Below are positions 15,082 to 23,622 of a DNA stretch of 64,000 nt, piece after piece (the first letter of the stretch is position 1; each line of letters starts with the position of its first letter). The notes under the pieces were generated by a model. That model was not told the origin of the DNA. It saw only the letters and a list, made by a program, of their open reading frames with translations, and did no database searches. Position numbers and translations under genes: made by a program. Source of the stretch: an uncultured Clostridia bacterium. Lineage in GTDB: Bacteria > Bacillota > Clostridia > Lachnospirales > Lachnospiraceae. The stretch covers positions 122,766 to 186,765 of the forward strand of contig CANDNA010000005.1 in assembly GCA_947385955.1 (NCBI GenBank), written 5' to 3'.

Positions 15082-17178
15082 ATGTATAGTGCTAAAGAGA
15101 AAGAGGGATTTCAGGAAGTTGCAGAATCTTTGAAAAAATATCGGCGGGCAGATTTATGTGATCAAAAAGGAAAAAGTATTCTTGATAAATTGTATGTGGA
15201 TTTATTGGATGGAAATGTTATTTTAAACAAGTGCTTATTGGATAATACTACATTTTTAATAGGGCGGAAAGGTACCGGAAAATCTACTTTGTTTTTAAAG
15301 TTAGAGAATGAGTATCGTAAAAAGGACGGTTATCTCCCTTGTTATGTTGATGTAAAAACAGTATTTGAGTCATCTCGTGCTGTTGCAATTAATCAGCAAT
15401 ATCTTTCAGAATATTTTGATGGAAACCAGTTGGAGAAGTATCTGATGGGCAGAAGTTTTATCCAAAGTGTTCTGAAACAAATTTATGCAGAAATAGATAA
15501 ACGGAGACAGTCTTTAATTGGAAAATTTCGTGAACTATTATCCGGGAACACTACTATAGATATGAAAGAAGAGATAAGCAGATTAATGAAAGAGGTTGAT
15601 GACAATGATACTTTAATGCAAATTGAGATTCCGGTTCTTCAGCAGGTGAAGCACAGGAAAATGCAATCCGATAGAAACAGTGAACAGATTAGTCAAAAAG
15701 GTGGTACGTCTCTTGGCGGTTCTATTGGTAACGGTGAGATTTCGATTAACGGAGAGTTTGAAGCTGGTGGGTTGACAGAGACATCTAACAGCGGGGAAGA
15801 AGAGCTAACTAATATATATTTGAAGGTTTTTGAAATAAAAAAGGTGATTCATAATATCAGGGAAATCTTAAATAAATTACAGATATATCATCTTGTAATT
15901 CTTTTGGATGATGTTTCGGAAATTGATGGAGAAGCGCTGAAATTATTTATAGATACGATTGTGGCTCCGCTGAATAATTGGTCAGAAGAGTTTATAAAGT
16001 TTAAAATTGCTTTTTATCCTGGAAGAATACATTATGGGAAAATCGATCCTGGGAAAGTAGATGTTATCAATCTGGATTTTTATAATCTTTATTCTGAGTT
16101 TGATATCAATAGAATGGAGGATAATGCCATTCATTTTACGGAAAGGCTTTTGTCAAGTAGATTTTCTCACTATACAAACGGGATTAATACATATTTTGAT
16201 GATAAGTTAGAAGAGATTTATGAACTGTTTTTCAGAGTATCTATGAATGTTCCAAGAATTATGGGTTATATATTGTCCTATTTATACCAAAGTGCTGTAA
16301 TTTATAATAAAAAAATAACAAAAAGCGATATTGAAAATGCCTCGGAGAGGTACTATGAAGAAAAAATAGATGCTTTTTTTAAATCCAGTACATATTGTTT
16401 GTTGTTACTTGATGAGAAACGAGATATAGCACAATTAAAGAAAATAAGGGACGCGATAGTTAATAGGGCAAAAGAGATAAAACGCCAGATTGGCTCCAAT
16501 GAGTTGACGGGTCGCTTGTATCAGAAAGCTCATCCATATTCCAGTCATTTTCATATATTACAAAATGCAGATAAGTATCTTGAATCTTTAGAGTTGAATC
16601 ATTTTATTACAAAATATGAAGAAAGATCCAATAGAGATGGAAAAACCGTAAGTATATACTGCATTAACTACGGGTTAGCTAAGAAAAATAATATTATCTG
16701 GGGAAAACCTCGTGGGATAGAGTATCGAACCTACTTTATTGAACGTCCATTTAATTATACAGGTATTATATTAGAGCAAATTAAGGAAGTTAAAGTGATC
16801 AGATGCCCCCGATGCGGGCGCATTTTTCGTGAAGATGAGCAGGCAGGGTTAGAGTTTACTCATTATAGGTGTCCGGATTGCTCTGCGAATGTTATTATTG
16901 AGTCCAAAATTGATGATGAGATTGAAAGAGAATTGGAAGAATCTTCTACTTTGCCGCAAATTGAAAAGGATGAACTGCTGGTTTTACTTGAATTAAATTC
17001 TCATTCAAAACCTATTCTTGCCAAAGATATTGCTGAGGATGTTGATTTGAACTCTTATAGAATTTCTAAAATCTGTAAGAAGATGGAGTCGGACAGGGGA
17101 CTCGTAATAAGGCATAAAAATGGTAATTTATATACATATTCTATCTCCGAAGAAGGCAGGAGATATTGTTTGATCTGA
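15082..17178 (+). CDS. P-loop ATPase with zinc ribbon and winged helix, third gene of the RM island
   Basis: 698 residues, GGAGG site 6 bases before ATG15082. Walker A GRKGTGKST is at 61-69 and Walker B LVILLDD at 271-277. A glycine-rich insertion lies near 206-230. A helical region (about 340-520) resembles the C-terminal parts of STAND/ORC-like ATPases. A zinc ribbon follows (Cys575, Cys578, Cys597, Cys600), then a C-terminal winged-helix (about 630-698). The layout recalls the P-loop ATPases called Sll1717-type, from memory only. It is not a known subunit of type II systems. It starts 29 bp after the endonuclease and is the most AT-rich gene of the window, so it may be a separate acquisition. 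Role unknown: regulator, nucleic-acid sensor or independent defence effector. Confidence 0.75.
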   Translation: MYSAKEKEGFQEVAESLKKYRRADLCDQKGKSILDKLYVDLLDGNVILNKCLLDNTTFLIGRKGTGKSTLFLKLENEYRKKDGYLPCYVDVKTVFESSRAVAINQQYLSEYFDGNQLEKYLMGRSFIQSVLKQIYAEIDKRRQSLIGKFRELLSGNTTIDMKEEISRLMKEVDDNDTLMQIEIPVLQQVKHRKMQSDRNSEQISQKGGTSLGGSIGNGEISINGEFEAGGLTETSNSGEEELTNIYLKVFEIKKVIHNIREILNKLQIYHLVILLDDVSEIDGEALKLFIDTIVAPLNNWSEEFIKFKIAFYPGRIHYGKIDPGKVDVINLDFYNLYSEFDINRMEDNAIHFTERLLSSRFSHYTNGINTYFDDKLEEIYELFFRVSMNVPRIMGYILSYLYQSAVIYNKKITKSDIENASERYYEEKIDAFFKSSTYCLLLLDEKRDIAQLKKIRDAIVNRAKEIKRQIGSNELTGRLYQKAHPYSSHFHILQNADKYLESLELNHFITKYEERSNRDGKTVSIYCINYGLAKKNNIIWGKPRGIEYRTYFIERPFNYTGIILEQIKEVKVIRCPRCGRIFREDEQAGLEFTHYRCPDCSANVIIESKIDDEIERELEESSTLPQIEKDELLVLLELNSHSKPILAKDIAEDVDLNSYRISKICKKMESDRGLVIRHKNGNLYTYSISEEGRRYCLI

Positions 17179-17213
17179 TGAATTATTGATCAGTGAAACC
17201 ACCACCGGAACGC

Positions 17214-17242
17214 TTGACAGTTCCATACGGAAAAAATATAAT
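17214..17242 (+). promoter_or_regulatory. Perfect sigma-A promoter abutting rluA
   Basis: TTGACA (17214-17219), 17-bp spacer, TATAAT (17237-17242). The -10 box ends only 6 bases before the ATG, so the mRNA would begin at or next to the start codon. Confidence 0.8.
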
Positions 17243-17248
17243 GCAGGT

Positions 17249-17926
17249 ATGAAAACAAAGATACTCTGTGAAACTCCTGATTTTCTTGTGTGTGAAAAGC
17301 CTGCCGGGCTGGCGGTACAGGCGGGCCCTGGTTATCAGGCGGATATGGTCAGTGAACTGAAAAATGATCTCTGTAAAAAAACAGGCGGGCGCAGTCCGTA
17401 TCTGGGCGTGGTTCACCGTCTGGACCAGCCGGTGGAAGGGCTTCTGGTATTTGCCAGAACGGAAGTGGCCGCTGCGGATTTAAGCAGGCAGCTTGCAGAC
17501 GGCAGGCTGGCTAAGCGGTATCTGGCGGTGCTGGAAGGGATACCGGCTCAGAAGCAGGGGACTCTGACTGACTATCTGAAAAAAGACGGGAAAAACCGGT
17601 GTGCCCATGTAACGGAGGCAGGGGAAAGCGGCGCGAAGCGGGCGGAACTGTCTTACCGGGTTCTGGCAGAGCAGGGAACCCGTGCACTGGTTGAGATCAG
17701 GATCGGCACCGGGCGGTTTCATCAGATACGGGTACAGATGGCTCACAGGGGATGGCCGATTGCGGGAGATGGAAAATACGGAGCAAAAAGCCAGACACCG
17801 GGAAGCATTGCCCTGTGTGCCTGTAGCCTTACGTTTTATGATACGGCAGGCAGACAGCAGAGGGAGTTTTCAGCGTATCCCCATCATCCTGCATTTGGAG
17901 ACTTTCCGGAGATTTTAAAACGGTAA
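17249..17926 (+). CDS. RluA-family 23S rRNA/tRNA pseudouridine synthase
   Basis: 225 residues from ATG17249. The motif VVHRLDQPVEGL near 55-66 carries the catalytic Asp of RluA enzymes, and RFHQIRVQMAHRGWPI is the typical C-terminal motif. KPAGLAV near residue 16 shows the domain begins at once, so nothing is missing at the N-terminus and there is no S4 domain. It isomerises uridine to pseudouridine in RNA; the exact site is not predictable. An upstream in-frame TTG exists, but the consensus promoter lies between it and the ATG. No ribosome site can be seen, which fits leaderless translation. Confidence 0.85.
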   Translation: MKTKILCETPDFLVCEKPAGLAVQAGPGYQADMVSELKNDLCKKTGGRSPYLGVVHRLDQPVEGLLVFARTEVAAADLSRQLADGRLAKRYLAVLEGIPAQKQGTLTDYLKKDGKNRCAHVTEAGESGAKRAELSYRVLAEQGTRALVEIRIGTGRFHQIRVQMAHRGWPIAGDGKYGAKSQTPGSIALCACSLTFYDTAGRQQREFSAYPHHPAFGDFPEILKR

Positions 17927-17985
17927 AAAGTAAAGAATAAAGAGTAAGAAACTATAAAAACAATCCAATTCAGAAAGGAATGAGA

Positions 17986-19161
17986 ATGGACAATTTTACA
18001 TTTTATGCACCTACCTATTTTGCATTTGGTAAGGATGCAGAAGAAGATACAGGCAGTTACATAAGACGTTTCGGAGGAAGCAGAGTACTGATTCATTATG
18101 GCGGCGGTTCTGTGCTCCGTTCCGGTCTGATGGAACGGGTAAAGAAATCTTTGCAGAAGGAAAATCTGGAGTATGTGGAACTGGGCGGTGTACGGCCCAA
18201 TCCCAGAAGCGGTCTGGTGTATGAGGGAATTGAGCTTTGCAGAAAAGAAGGCATTGATTTTATTTTGGCTGTGGGCGGCGGCAGTACCATTGATTCTGCC
18301 AAAGCCATTGCTGCCGGTGCGGTATACGAGGGGGATTTCTGGGATTTTTATTCCGGTAAGATTGTGGAGCAGGCACTGCCTGTGGGAACGGTGCTGACTA
18401 TTTCGGCGGCAGGAAGTGAAGGCTCTCCGGATTCGGTGATTACAAAAGAAGAAGGAATGCTGAAACGGGGCGCTACAGGGGAAGCGCTGCGGCCCAGATT
18501 TTCTATTCTCAATCCGGCCCTTACCCAGACGCTGTCTCCTTATCAGACGGCCTGCGGGGTAACGGATATTATGGCCCATCTGTATGAGAGGTATCTGACC
18601 AATACAAAGGATGTGGATGTAACCGACAGGATGATCGAAGCGCTGATGCTTGCCATGATTCAGACAGGACCGAAGGCGGTAAGAGATGCGGCAGATTATG
18701 AAAGCCGTGCCAACATTATGTGGGCAGGTATGATGGCTCATAACAATTCCTGTGGCGTGGGACGTACTCAGGACTGGACCAGTCATGATATTGAGCATGA
18801 ATTGTCTGCCCTGTATGACTGCGCTCATGGCGCCGGACTGGCTGTTACGATGCCGGCAGTATTTACCTATAATATGCACCATGATGTGATGCGGTTTGCC
18901 CAGATTGCAGTACGGGTATGGGGATGCCAGATGGATTTTGTCCGTCCGGAAGAGACAGCCAGAGCCGGAATCGAGGCACTGCGCAGCTTTTTGATTTCCA
19001 TTGGTATGCCGGAAAATTTTGCGGGGCTGGGCGCGGAAGAAAAAGACATTGAAAAAATGGCCCATTCTGCATGCTATGGCAATGGAAATGCCGGAAGTAT
19101 CGGCGGTTTTGTGAAGCTGGAACAAAAGGATGTGGAAGCCATTTACCGGCTTATGTTGTAA
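17986..19161 (+). CDS. Iron-containing alcohol dehydrogenase (YqhD/butanol dehydrogenase type)
   Basis: 391 residues from ATG17986, 6 bases after AAAGGA; the ATG at 17980 is too close to that site. The NAD(P) motif GGGSTIDSAKAIA is near residues 93-105. Metal ligands are in DIMAHLYERY (Asp, His) and in SHDIEHELSALYDCAHGAG (two His). The opening NFTFYAPTYFAFG is typical of clostridial butanol dehydrogenases and E. coli YqhD, which use NADPH to reduce aldehydes such as butyraldehyde or methylglyoxal. Probable role: aldehyde detoxification or solvent/ethanol formation. It stands 59 bp after rluA. Confidence 0.88.
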   Translation: MDNFTFYAPTYFAFGKDAEEDTGSYIRRFGGSRVLIHYGGGSVLRSGLMERVKKSLQKENLEYVELGGVRPNPRSGLVYEGIELCRKEGIDFILAVGGGSTIDSAKAIAAGAVYEGDFWDFYSGKIVEQALPVGTVLTISAAGSEGSPDSVITKEEGMLKRGATGEALRPRFSILNPALTQTLSPYQTACGVTDIMAHLYERYLTNTKDVDVTDRMIEALMLAMIQTGPKAVRDAADYESRANIMWAGMMAHNNSCGVGRTQDWTSHDIEHELSALYDCAHGAGLAVTMPAVFTYNMHHDVMRFAQIAVRVWGCQMDFVRPEETARAGIEALRSFLISIGMPENFAGLGAEEKDIEKMAHSACYGNGNAGSIGGFVKLEQKDVEAIYRLML

Positions 19162-19271
19162 TAAAAGAAAAAAATGAAAAAAATATGGATGGACTGAATG
19201 GATTTCCTGTTATCATTCGTATTATTTATATAGCGATTCAGAATGGGAAACAGGAAAGAGAGGAAAACAGG

Positions 19272-19634
19272 ATGAAAAAAGTAGTAGTAGGTATCACCGC
19301 AATGGTATTGATGTTATCTTTGAGCAGTATGACTGTGTTTGCACATTGCCATTCGCGTGGGAGACATCATTCCTACACCGGCAGTTACAACAGCAGCTAC
19401 GGTTATCATAACGGAGGCTGCCAGTATGTGGATGCCGACGGAAACGGCATCTGTGACTATCATGACGCACATTGCTGGTTTGTGGATGCAGACGGGGATG
19501 GCATTTGTGATGATCACGGTGTGGACTGTCCGTTTGTGGATGCGGACGGAGATGGGATCTGTGACAATTATGCCGCAGGAGTTGGCTGTTATTATAACGG
19601 CGTAGGCCATCATGGAGGTTGTGTGGCCAGATAA
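19272..19634 (+). CDS. Secreted protein with three DADGDGICD calcium-type repeats
   Basis: 120 residues from ATG19272 (AGAGAGG upstream). A signal peptide covers about residues 1-23 and cleaves after VFA. The mature part is rich in His, Cys, Gly and Tyr. Three repeats read VDADGNGICDYHD, VDADGDGICDDHG and VDADGDGICDNYA, spaced about 20 residues apart. Each looks like an EF-hand/dockerin loop (DxDxDGxxD) with an extra Cys. The protein should bind calcium or another divalent ion outside the membrane. It ends 15 bp before the ECF sigma gene and is likely in one operon with the sigma and anti-sigma, so it may be the sensed ligand or a target. Function otherwise unknown. Confidence 0.75.
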   Translation: MKKVVVGITAMVLMLSLSSMTVFAHCHSRGRHHSYTGSYNSSYGYHNGGCQYVDADGNGICDYHDAHCWFVDADGDGICDDHGVDCPFVDADGDGICDNYAAGVGCYYNGVGHHGGCVAR

Positions 19635-19649
19635 AGCTGAGGTCTTGCC

Positions 19650-20132
19650 ATGCGGAGCGAACAGGAGATAAACCGGGCTATGGAGCGGTATGCGGATACC
19701 GTCCGCCGGATCTGTATGATACATCTGAAGAGCTATCATGATACGGAGGACATATTTCAAAATGTGTTTTTGAAATATGTCCAAAGTTGTGCCGTGTTTG
19801 AAAATGAGGAACATGAAAAAGCATGGTTTATTCGGGTTACAGTCAATGCCTGCCGGGATTTGCTCAAAAGCTTTTTCCGCAGTCATACTGTTCCGTTGGA
19901 AGAGGCTCTGACCCTTTCGGAAAAGATGGCGCCGGATCACAGTGAGGTATGGGAAGCGGTGCTGTCACTGCCGGTAAAATACAGGGATGTGGTATATCTT
20001 CATTATTATGAAGGATATACGGCTGCTGAAATGGGTTCTATTTTAGGAAAAAATGTGAATACTGTTTATACGCTCCTGACACGTTCCAGACAACTGCTCA
20101 GGGAAAAGCTGGGAGGTGATGTGCATGACTGA
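19650..20132 (+). CDS. ECF-type RNA polymerase sigma factor
   Basis: 160 residues. Region 2 is near 10-75 (YHDTEDIFQNVFLKYV, AWFIRVTVNACRDLLKS). Region 4 is near 105-155 (LPVKYRDVVYLHYYEGYTA, TVYTLLTRSRQLLREKL). GAGGT lies 8 bases before the ATG. Its stop codon overlaps the start of an RsgI-like anti-sigma gene, as in membrane-sensing sigma pairs. It should direct its own operon and perhaps the secreted repeat protein upstream, but no matching ECF promoter was recognised in the 110 bp before that gene. Confidence 0.88.
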   Translation: MRSEQEINRAMERYADTVRRICMIHLKSYHDTEDIFQNVFLKYVQSCAVFENEEHEKAWFIRVTVNACRDLLKSFFRSHTVPLEEALTLSEKMAPDHSEVWEAVLSLPVKYRDVVYLHYYEGYTAAEMGSILGKNVNTVYTLLTRSRQLLREKLGGDVHD

Positions 20133-20904
20133 GAGGCTGAGAGAAGCATTTGATCAGGTGCGGGCGGAAGAAGAGCTGAAGGCCCGTACCCGTGAATTTC
20201 TTCTGCAGAAAATAGAAAGTTCTCAAAAAAAAGTACTGTTTTCTGCCAGACGGCTGGCGGCTGTGGCAGCCTGTATGATGCTGCTGTTTGGCGGCGGGTG
20301 GTTTACCTATTTTACTCCGGCCTATGCCATCAGTGTGGATGTAAATCCTTCCTTTGAACTGGAAATTAACCGATTTGATAAGGTCGTGTCTGTAGAAGCC
20401 TATAACCAGGATGCTTACAGGCTGACAAGTTCTCTGGATGTCCGTTATCTGGATTACAGAGATGCACTGGAACAGATTCTGTCAGACCCGAATATGGAAG
20501 TGTATCTGGTGCAGGATCAGCCGGTTTCTGTTACGGTGTTCGGCGCAGATGAGAAAAAGAACAATGAAATGCTGGCCAATGTGACTGCGTGTACTTCTTC
20601 TTATCTTAATGTGCATTGTGCCTGCGCCAGCCGGGAAGAAGTATCGGCGGCTCATGAATCCGGTATGTCATTTGGAAAATACAGGGCTTTTCTGGAGCTT
20701 CAGGCGTTGGATCCGGATGTTACGGCGGAGGAAGTACAGGCTCTCACCATGTGTCAGATACAGGGAAGAATCGAAAGTCTGTCAGGCAGTACGGGCAGTG
20801 GGGCCTCCCATCATCATGCGGAGGGTGAATGGGGGAACCATGATGCGGGACATGGACATGGGCATGGAGGAGAAAATCAGAATACCTGTGAAGGCGATAA
20901 CTGA
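20125..20904 (+). CDS. RsgI-like transmembrane anti-sigma factor with His-rich tail
   Basis: 259 residues from ATG20125 (GGGAGGTG upstream), overlapping the sigma stop by 8 bp. The cytoplasmic N-terminus (about 1-38) should hold the sigma factor. One membrane helix lies near 43-63. The outer part begins ISVDVNPSFELEINRFDKV, a hallmark of the middle domain of RsgI anti-sigma factors. RsgI proteins in cellulolytic clostridia end in sugar-binding modules; this one instead ends in a His/Gly-rich tail (HHHAEG, HGHGHGG). That suggests metal sensing, or contact with the secreted repeat protein, by inference. Confidence 0.8.
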   Translation: MTERLREAFDQVRAEEELKARTREFLLQKIESSQKKVLFSARRLAAVAACMMLLFGGGWFTYFTPAYAISVDVNPSFELEINRFDKVVSVEAYNQDAYRLTSSLDVRYLDYRDALEQILSDPNMEVYLVQDQPVSVTVFGADEKKNNEMLANVTACTSSYLNVHCACASREEVSAAHESGMSFGKYRAFLELQALDPDVTAEEVQALTMCQIQGRIESLSGSTGSGASHHHAEGEWGNHDAGHGHGHGGENQNTCEGDN

Positions 20905-20941
20905 ATAAAAATCCCAAATTGCAGAATACTATCCAGAGGTG

Positions 20942-22036
20942 ATGAATGTGAATCAGTTCTGGTGGGAAAAAAATAAAAAATACATAGCAGGGGTGGTGAC
21001 AGCGGCAGCGGTTTTTCTGTTTATGAAATATGTGCTGACGCTTGTCCTGCCTTTTTTTCTTTCGGTCTGCCTGATCTCGGTGATGCAGCCTCTTTTACAA
21101 AAGCTGGAGGATAAACTGCATATCAGCAAAAATATACTGGCAGCCATAACGGCACTGCTGGTCCTGTGCCTGCTGGGGGTGTTGTTATGGTATACCATGA
21201 CGATGATATGCAGCCAGATCAGTATGCTGGCCAAAAACATTGATGTATATGAGGACTGTTTCTGCAGATTTATTCATTCCTGCTGCCGGGGTATGGAGCG
21301 GAGCATGGGAATTGACGCGGATGCAATGGAAACACTGATCTTTAATCATGTGGACAGTTTTACGGCGGATATGAAGCGGAAGGCGTTTCCCCGGCTGATG
21401 AATTATTCCGTTTCGTATGTGAAAGCAGTCTGTTCCATTACGGCTTTTCTGGTGATGACCTTTATTGCCACCATCCTGTTTGTAAAAGATTTCAGGGGAA
21501 TCAGAGAAGAGCTTTGTCGGTTTCGCTGGTTTCTTGCCGCAGAAGAAATCAGCCGGGAGATTGGGACGATGGTGTGGCAGTATCTGAAGGCGCAGGCGAT
21601 TATTTTATGTGTAATCAGTATTCTGTGCGCGGCAGGCCTGTGGGCTTTGGGAGTACGTCATGGCATCACCACGGGTATTCTGGCCGGTATTCTGGATGCT
21701 CTGCCTTTTATCGGAACAGGTATTGTACTGGTGCCGGCAGCTTTATGGCAGTTGATTCAGGGAAACATATGGAAATGTGTGGGTATCCTGCTGCTATACG
21801 GTATATGTGCCCTGGCACGGGAATTTCTGGAACCAAAGCTGATCGGCCGGAAAATGGGAATCTATCCGGTGGTGATTCTGCTCGCTATTTACAGTGGTAT
21901 TAAATTATACGGATTGTCCGGTGTGGCACTGGGGCCCTTTTCTTTTCTTGTGATTCGGGAAATTTACCGCAAGGCTTCTGCCTCTATGGAAGAGGAAGCC
22001 GGGGCGGAAATGAATGTTTTTTGCGAGAACGATTGA
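20942..22036 (+). CDS. AI-2E-family permease, YtvI-like
   Basis: About 364 residues with seven to eight membrane helices, including paired N-terminal helices, a long soluble segment (about 90-150) and the C-terminal block LDALPFIGTGIVLVPAAL that is typical of the AI-2E/PerM family. B. subtilis YtvI, a sporulation membrane protein, has the same size and layout. Despite the family name, transport of AI-2 is not implied. The start is uncertain: GTG20939, ATG20942 and GTG20948 are in frame, and the AGAGGTGA site best suits 20942-20948. Sporulation role inferred. Confidence 0.75.
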   Translation: MNVNQFWWEKNKKYIAGVVTAAAVFLFMKYVLTLVLPFFLSVCLISVMQPLLQKLEDKLHISKNILAAITALLVLCLLGVLLWYTMTMICSQISMLAKNIDVYEDCFCRFIHSCCRGMERSMGIDADAMETLIFNHVDSFTADMKRKAFPRLMNYSVSYVKAVCSITAFLVMTFIATILFVKDFRGIREELCRFRWFLAAEEISREIGTMVWQYLKAQAIILCVISILCAAGLWALGVRHGITTGILAGILDALPFIGTGIVLVPAALWQLIQGNIWKCVGILLLYGICALAREFLEPKLIGRKMGIYPVVILLAIYSGIKLYGLSGVALGPFSFLVIREIYRKASASMEEEAGAEMNVFCEND

Positions 22037-22118
22037 CATTTCGGACGCTTTGTATGAGAATACAAGATAAAGTTACTTGCATTCACAACGGATTTAAGGG
22101 GCATAAGCCCCAAGTCCG
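22033..22118 (+). promoter_or_regulatory. proS promoter -35 and leader hairpin
   Basis: TTGACA lies at 22033-22038, overlapping the previous stop codon; the -10 (GAGAAT near 22056) is weak. The leader holds a hairpin at 22089-22118: outer stem of 7 bp, AA bulge, inner stem GGGGC/GCCCC and loop ATAA. It ends 24 bases before the ATG. No T-box bulge sequence or T-tract was found. Confidence 0.5.
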
Positions 22119-22141
22119 ATCCAAAGAAAGGGAACCTGAAA

Positions 22142-23575
22142 ATGGCTGAGAAAAAATTAGTGGAATCCATCACTTCGATGGAGACAGATTTTGCCCAGTG
22201 GTATACCGATGTGGTGAAAAAGGCAGAGCTGATTGATTATACAAGCGTAAAGGGCTGTATGGTAATCAAGCCTGCAGGCTATGCAATCTGGGAAAATATT
22301 CAGAAAAAGCTGGATGAGATGTTCAAGGAAGCAGGTGTGCAGAATGTGTATCTGCCTATGTTTATTCCGGAGAGCCTTCTGCAGAAGGAAAAAGACCATG
22401 TGGAAGGATTTGCACCGGAGGTTGCCTGGGTGACGCATGGAGGATTAAATGAGCTGCAGGAGCGGCTTTGTGTCAGACCTACTTCGGAAACTCTCTTCTG
22501 TGATTTCTATAAAAATGATATTCATTCCTACAGAGATCTGCCCAGAGTATACAATCAGTGGTGCTCGGTAGTCCGTTGGGAAAAGGAAACCAGACCGTTT
22601 CTGCGTTCCAGAGAATTTTTGTGGCAGGAAGGCCATACGGCCCATGCGACCCTGGAGGAAGCAGAGGAGCGGACGATTCAGATGCTGAATGTCTATGCGG
22701 ATTTCTGTGAAAAGATATTGGCGATTCCGGTAATCAAAGGAAAGAAAACAGACAAGGAGAAATTTGCAGGAGCAGAGTCCACCTATACGATAGAAGCGCT
22801 GATGCATGACGGCAAAGCGCTCCAGTCGGGTACCAGCCATAATTTTGGGGATGGATTTGCCAAAGCCTTTGAGATCCAGTTTGCAGATAAGGACAATACA
22901 CTAAAGCATGTATACCAGACCTCCTGGGGAATGTCCACCCGTATCATCGGTGCGATTATCATGGTACACGGCGACGATTCCGGGCTGGTACTGCCTCCGG
23001 AGATTGCCTCCACACAGGTAATGATCATTCCGATCCAGCAGAAAAAGGAAGGCGTTCTGGAGAAAGCCTATGCGCTCCGGGATATGCTGAAGGGCAGTTT
23101 CCGGGTTCGGGTGGATGATTCCGATAAAAGTCCCGGATGGAAATTTTCCGAGCAGGAGATGCGGGGGATTCCGGTTCGGGTGGAAGTGGGACCGAAAGAC
23201 ATTGCGGCCGGAAAATGTGTGATCTGCCGCAGGGATACAAGAGAAAAAACAGAAACCACATTTGAGGCTCTGGCAGACACTCTGAAACAGGTTCTGGCTG
23301 ACATGCAGCGGGATATGCTGGAGCGGGCAAGGACTCACAGGGATACCCATACTTATACGGCAGAGAATATGGAAGAGTTTGTAAAGATCTTCGATGAAAA
23401 GGCCGGTTTTGTCAAGGCGATGTGGTGCGGCAGTCAGGAATGTGAGGACATCATCAAAGAGAAACTCAGCGTGACCAGCCGGTGCATGCCGTTTGAACAG
23501 GAACATATTGCGGATACATGCGTATGCTGCGGAAAGCCTGCCAAAAAGATGGTATACTGGGGAAGGGCTTATTAA
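22142..23575 (+). CDS. proS: Prolyl-tRNA synthetase, archaeal/eukaryotic type
   Basis: 477 residues. Class II synthetase motif 2 is near RPTSETLF and the stretch [20 protein letters not shown]; motif 3 is near [12 protein letters not shown]. The editing (INS) domain of the long bacterial ProS is absent. The C-terminus has a zinc-type cluster ([10 protein letters not shown]) and ends in the tyrosine (WGRAY) typical of the short archaeal/eukaryotic form, which many Clostridia use. It charges tRNA-Pro. GAAAGGGAA precedes the ATG, and a hairpin sits in the leader. Cytoplasmic. Confidence 0.95.
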   Translation: MAEKKLVESITSMETDFAQWYTDVVKKAELIDYTSVKGCMVIKPAGYAIWENIQKKLDEMFKEAGVQNVYLPMFIPESLLQKEKDHVEGFAPEVAWVTHGGLNELQERLCVRPTSETLFCDFYKNDIHSYRDLPRVYNQWCSVVRWEKETRPFLRSREFLWQEGHTAHATLEEAEERTIQMLNVYADFCEKILAIPVIKGKKTDKEKFAGAESTYTIEALMHDGKALQSGTSHNFGDGFAKAFEIQFADKDNTLKHVYQTSWGMSTRIIGAIIMVHGDDSGLVLPPEIASTQVMIIPIQQKKEGVLEKAYALRDMLKGSFRVRVDDSDKSPGWKFSEQEMRGIPVRVEVGPKDIAAGKCVICRRDTREKTETTFEALADTLKQVLADMQRDMLERARTHRDTHTYTAENMEEFVKIFDEKAGFVKAMWCGSQECEDIIKEKLSVTSRCMPFEQEHIADTCVCCGKPAKKMVYWGRAY

Positions 23576-23622
23576 TGAAAGAAGAAAAGGCAGCGTTTCA
23601 GGTGCGCTGCGGGAGGTAAACT

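Larger units (their letters stand above)
11282..17180. other. Restriction-modification island
   Basis: Three same-strand genes (two-domain methyltransferase, endonuclease, ATPase) sit between two GC-richer native genes. The block is visibly richer in A/T, most strongly in the ATPase gene, with many TTA, ATA and AGA codons. I saw no integrase, transposase or flanking direct repeat, so the mode of entry is unknown. Confidence 0.75.

Noticed and set aside
11282..17180. Prophage or integrative element carrying the restriction genes
   Set aside because: No integrase, transposase, att-like repeat or phage gene is visible at either edge.
17884..19125. 413-codon minus-strand frame opposite the alcohol dehydrogenase
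   Set aside because: Antisense shadow of a gene with clear motifs; no start signals.
22037..22141. T-box riboswitch before proS
   Set aside because: The leader is too short and lacks the conserved T-box and specifier-loop sequences.
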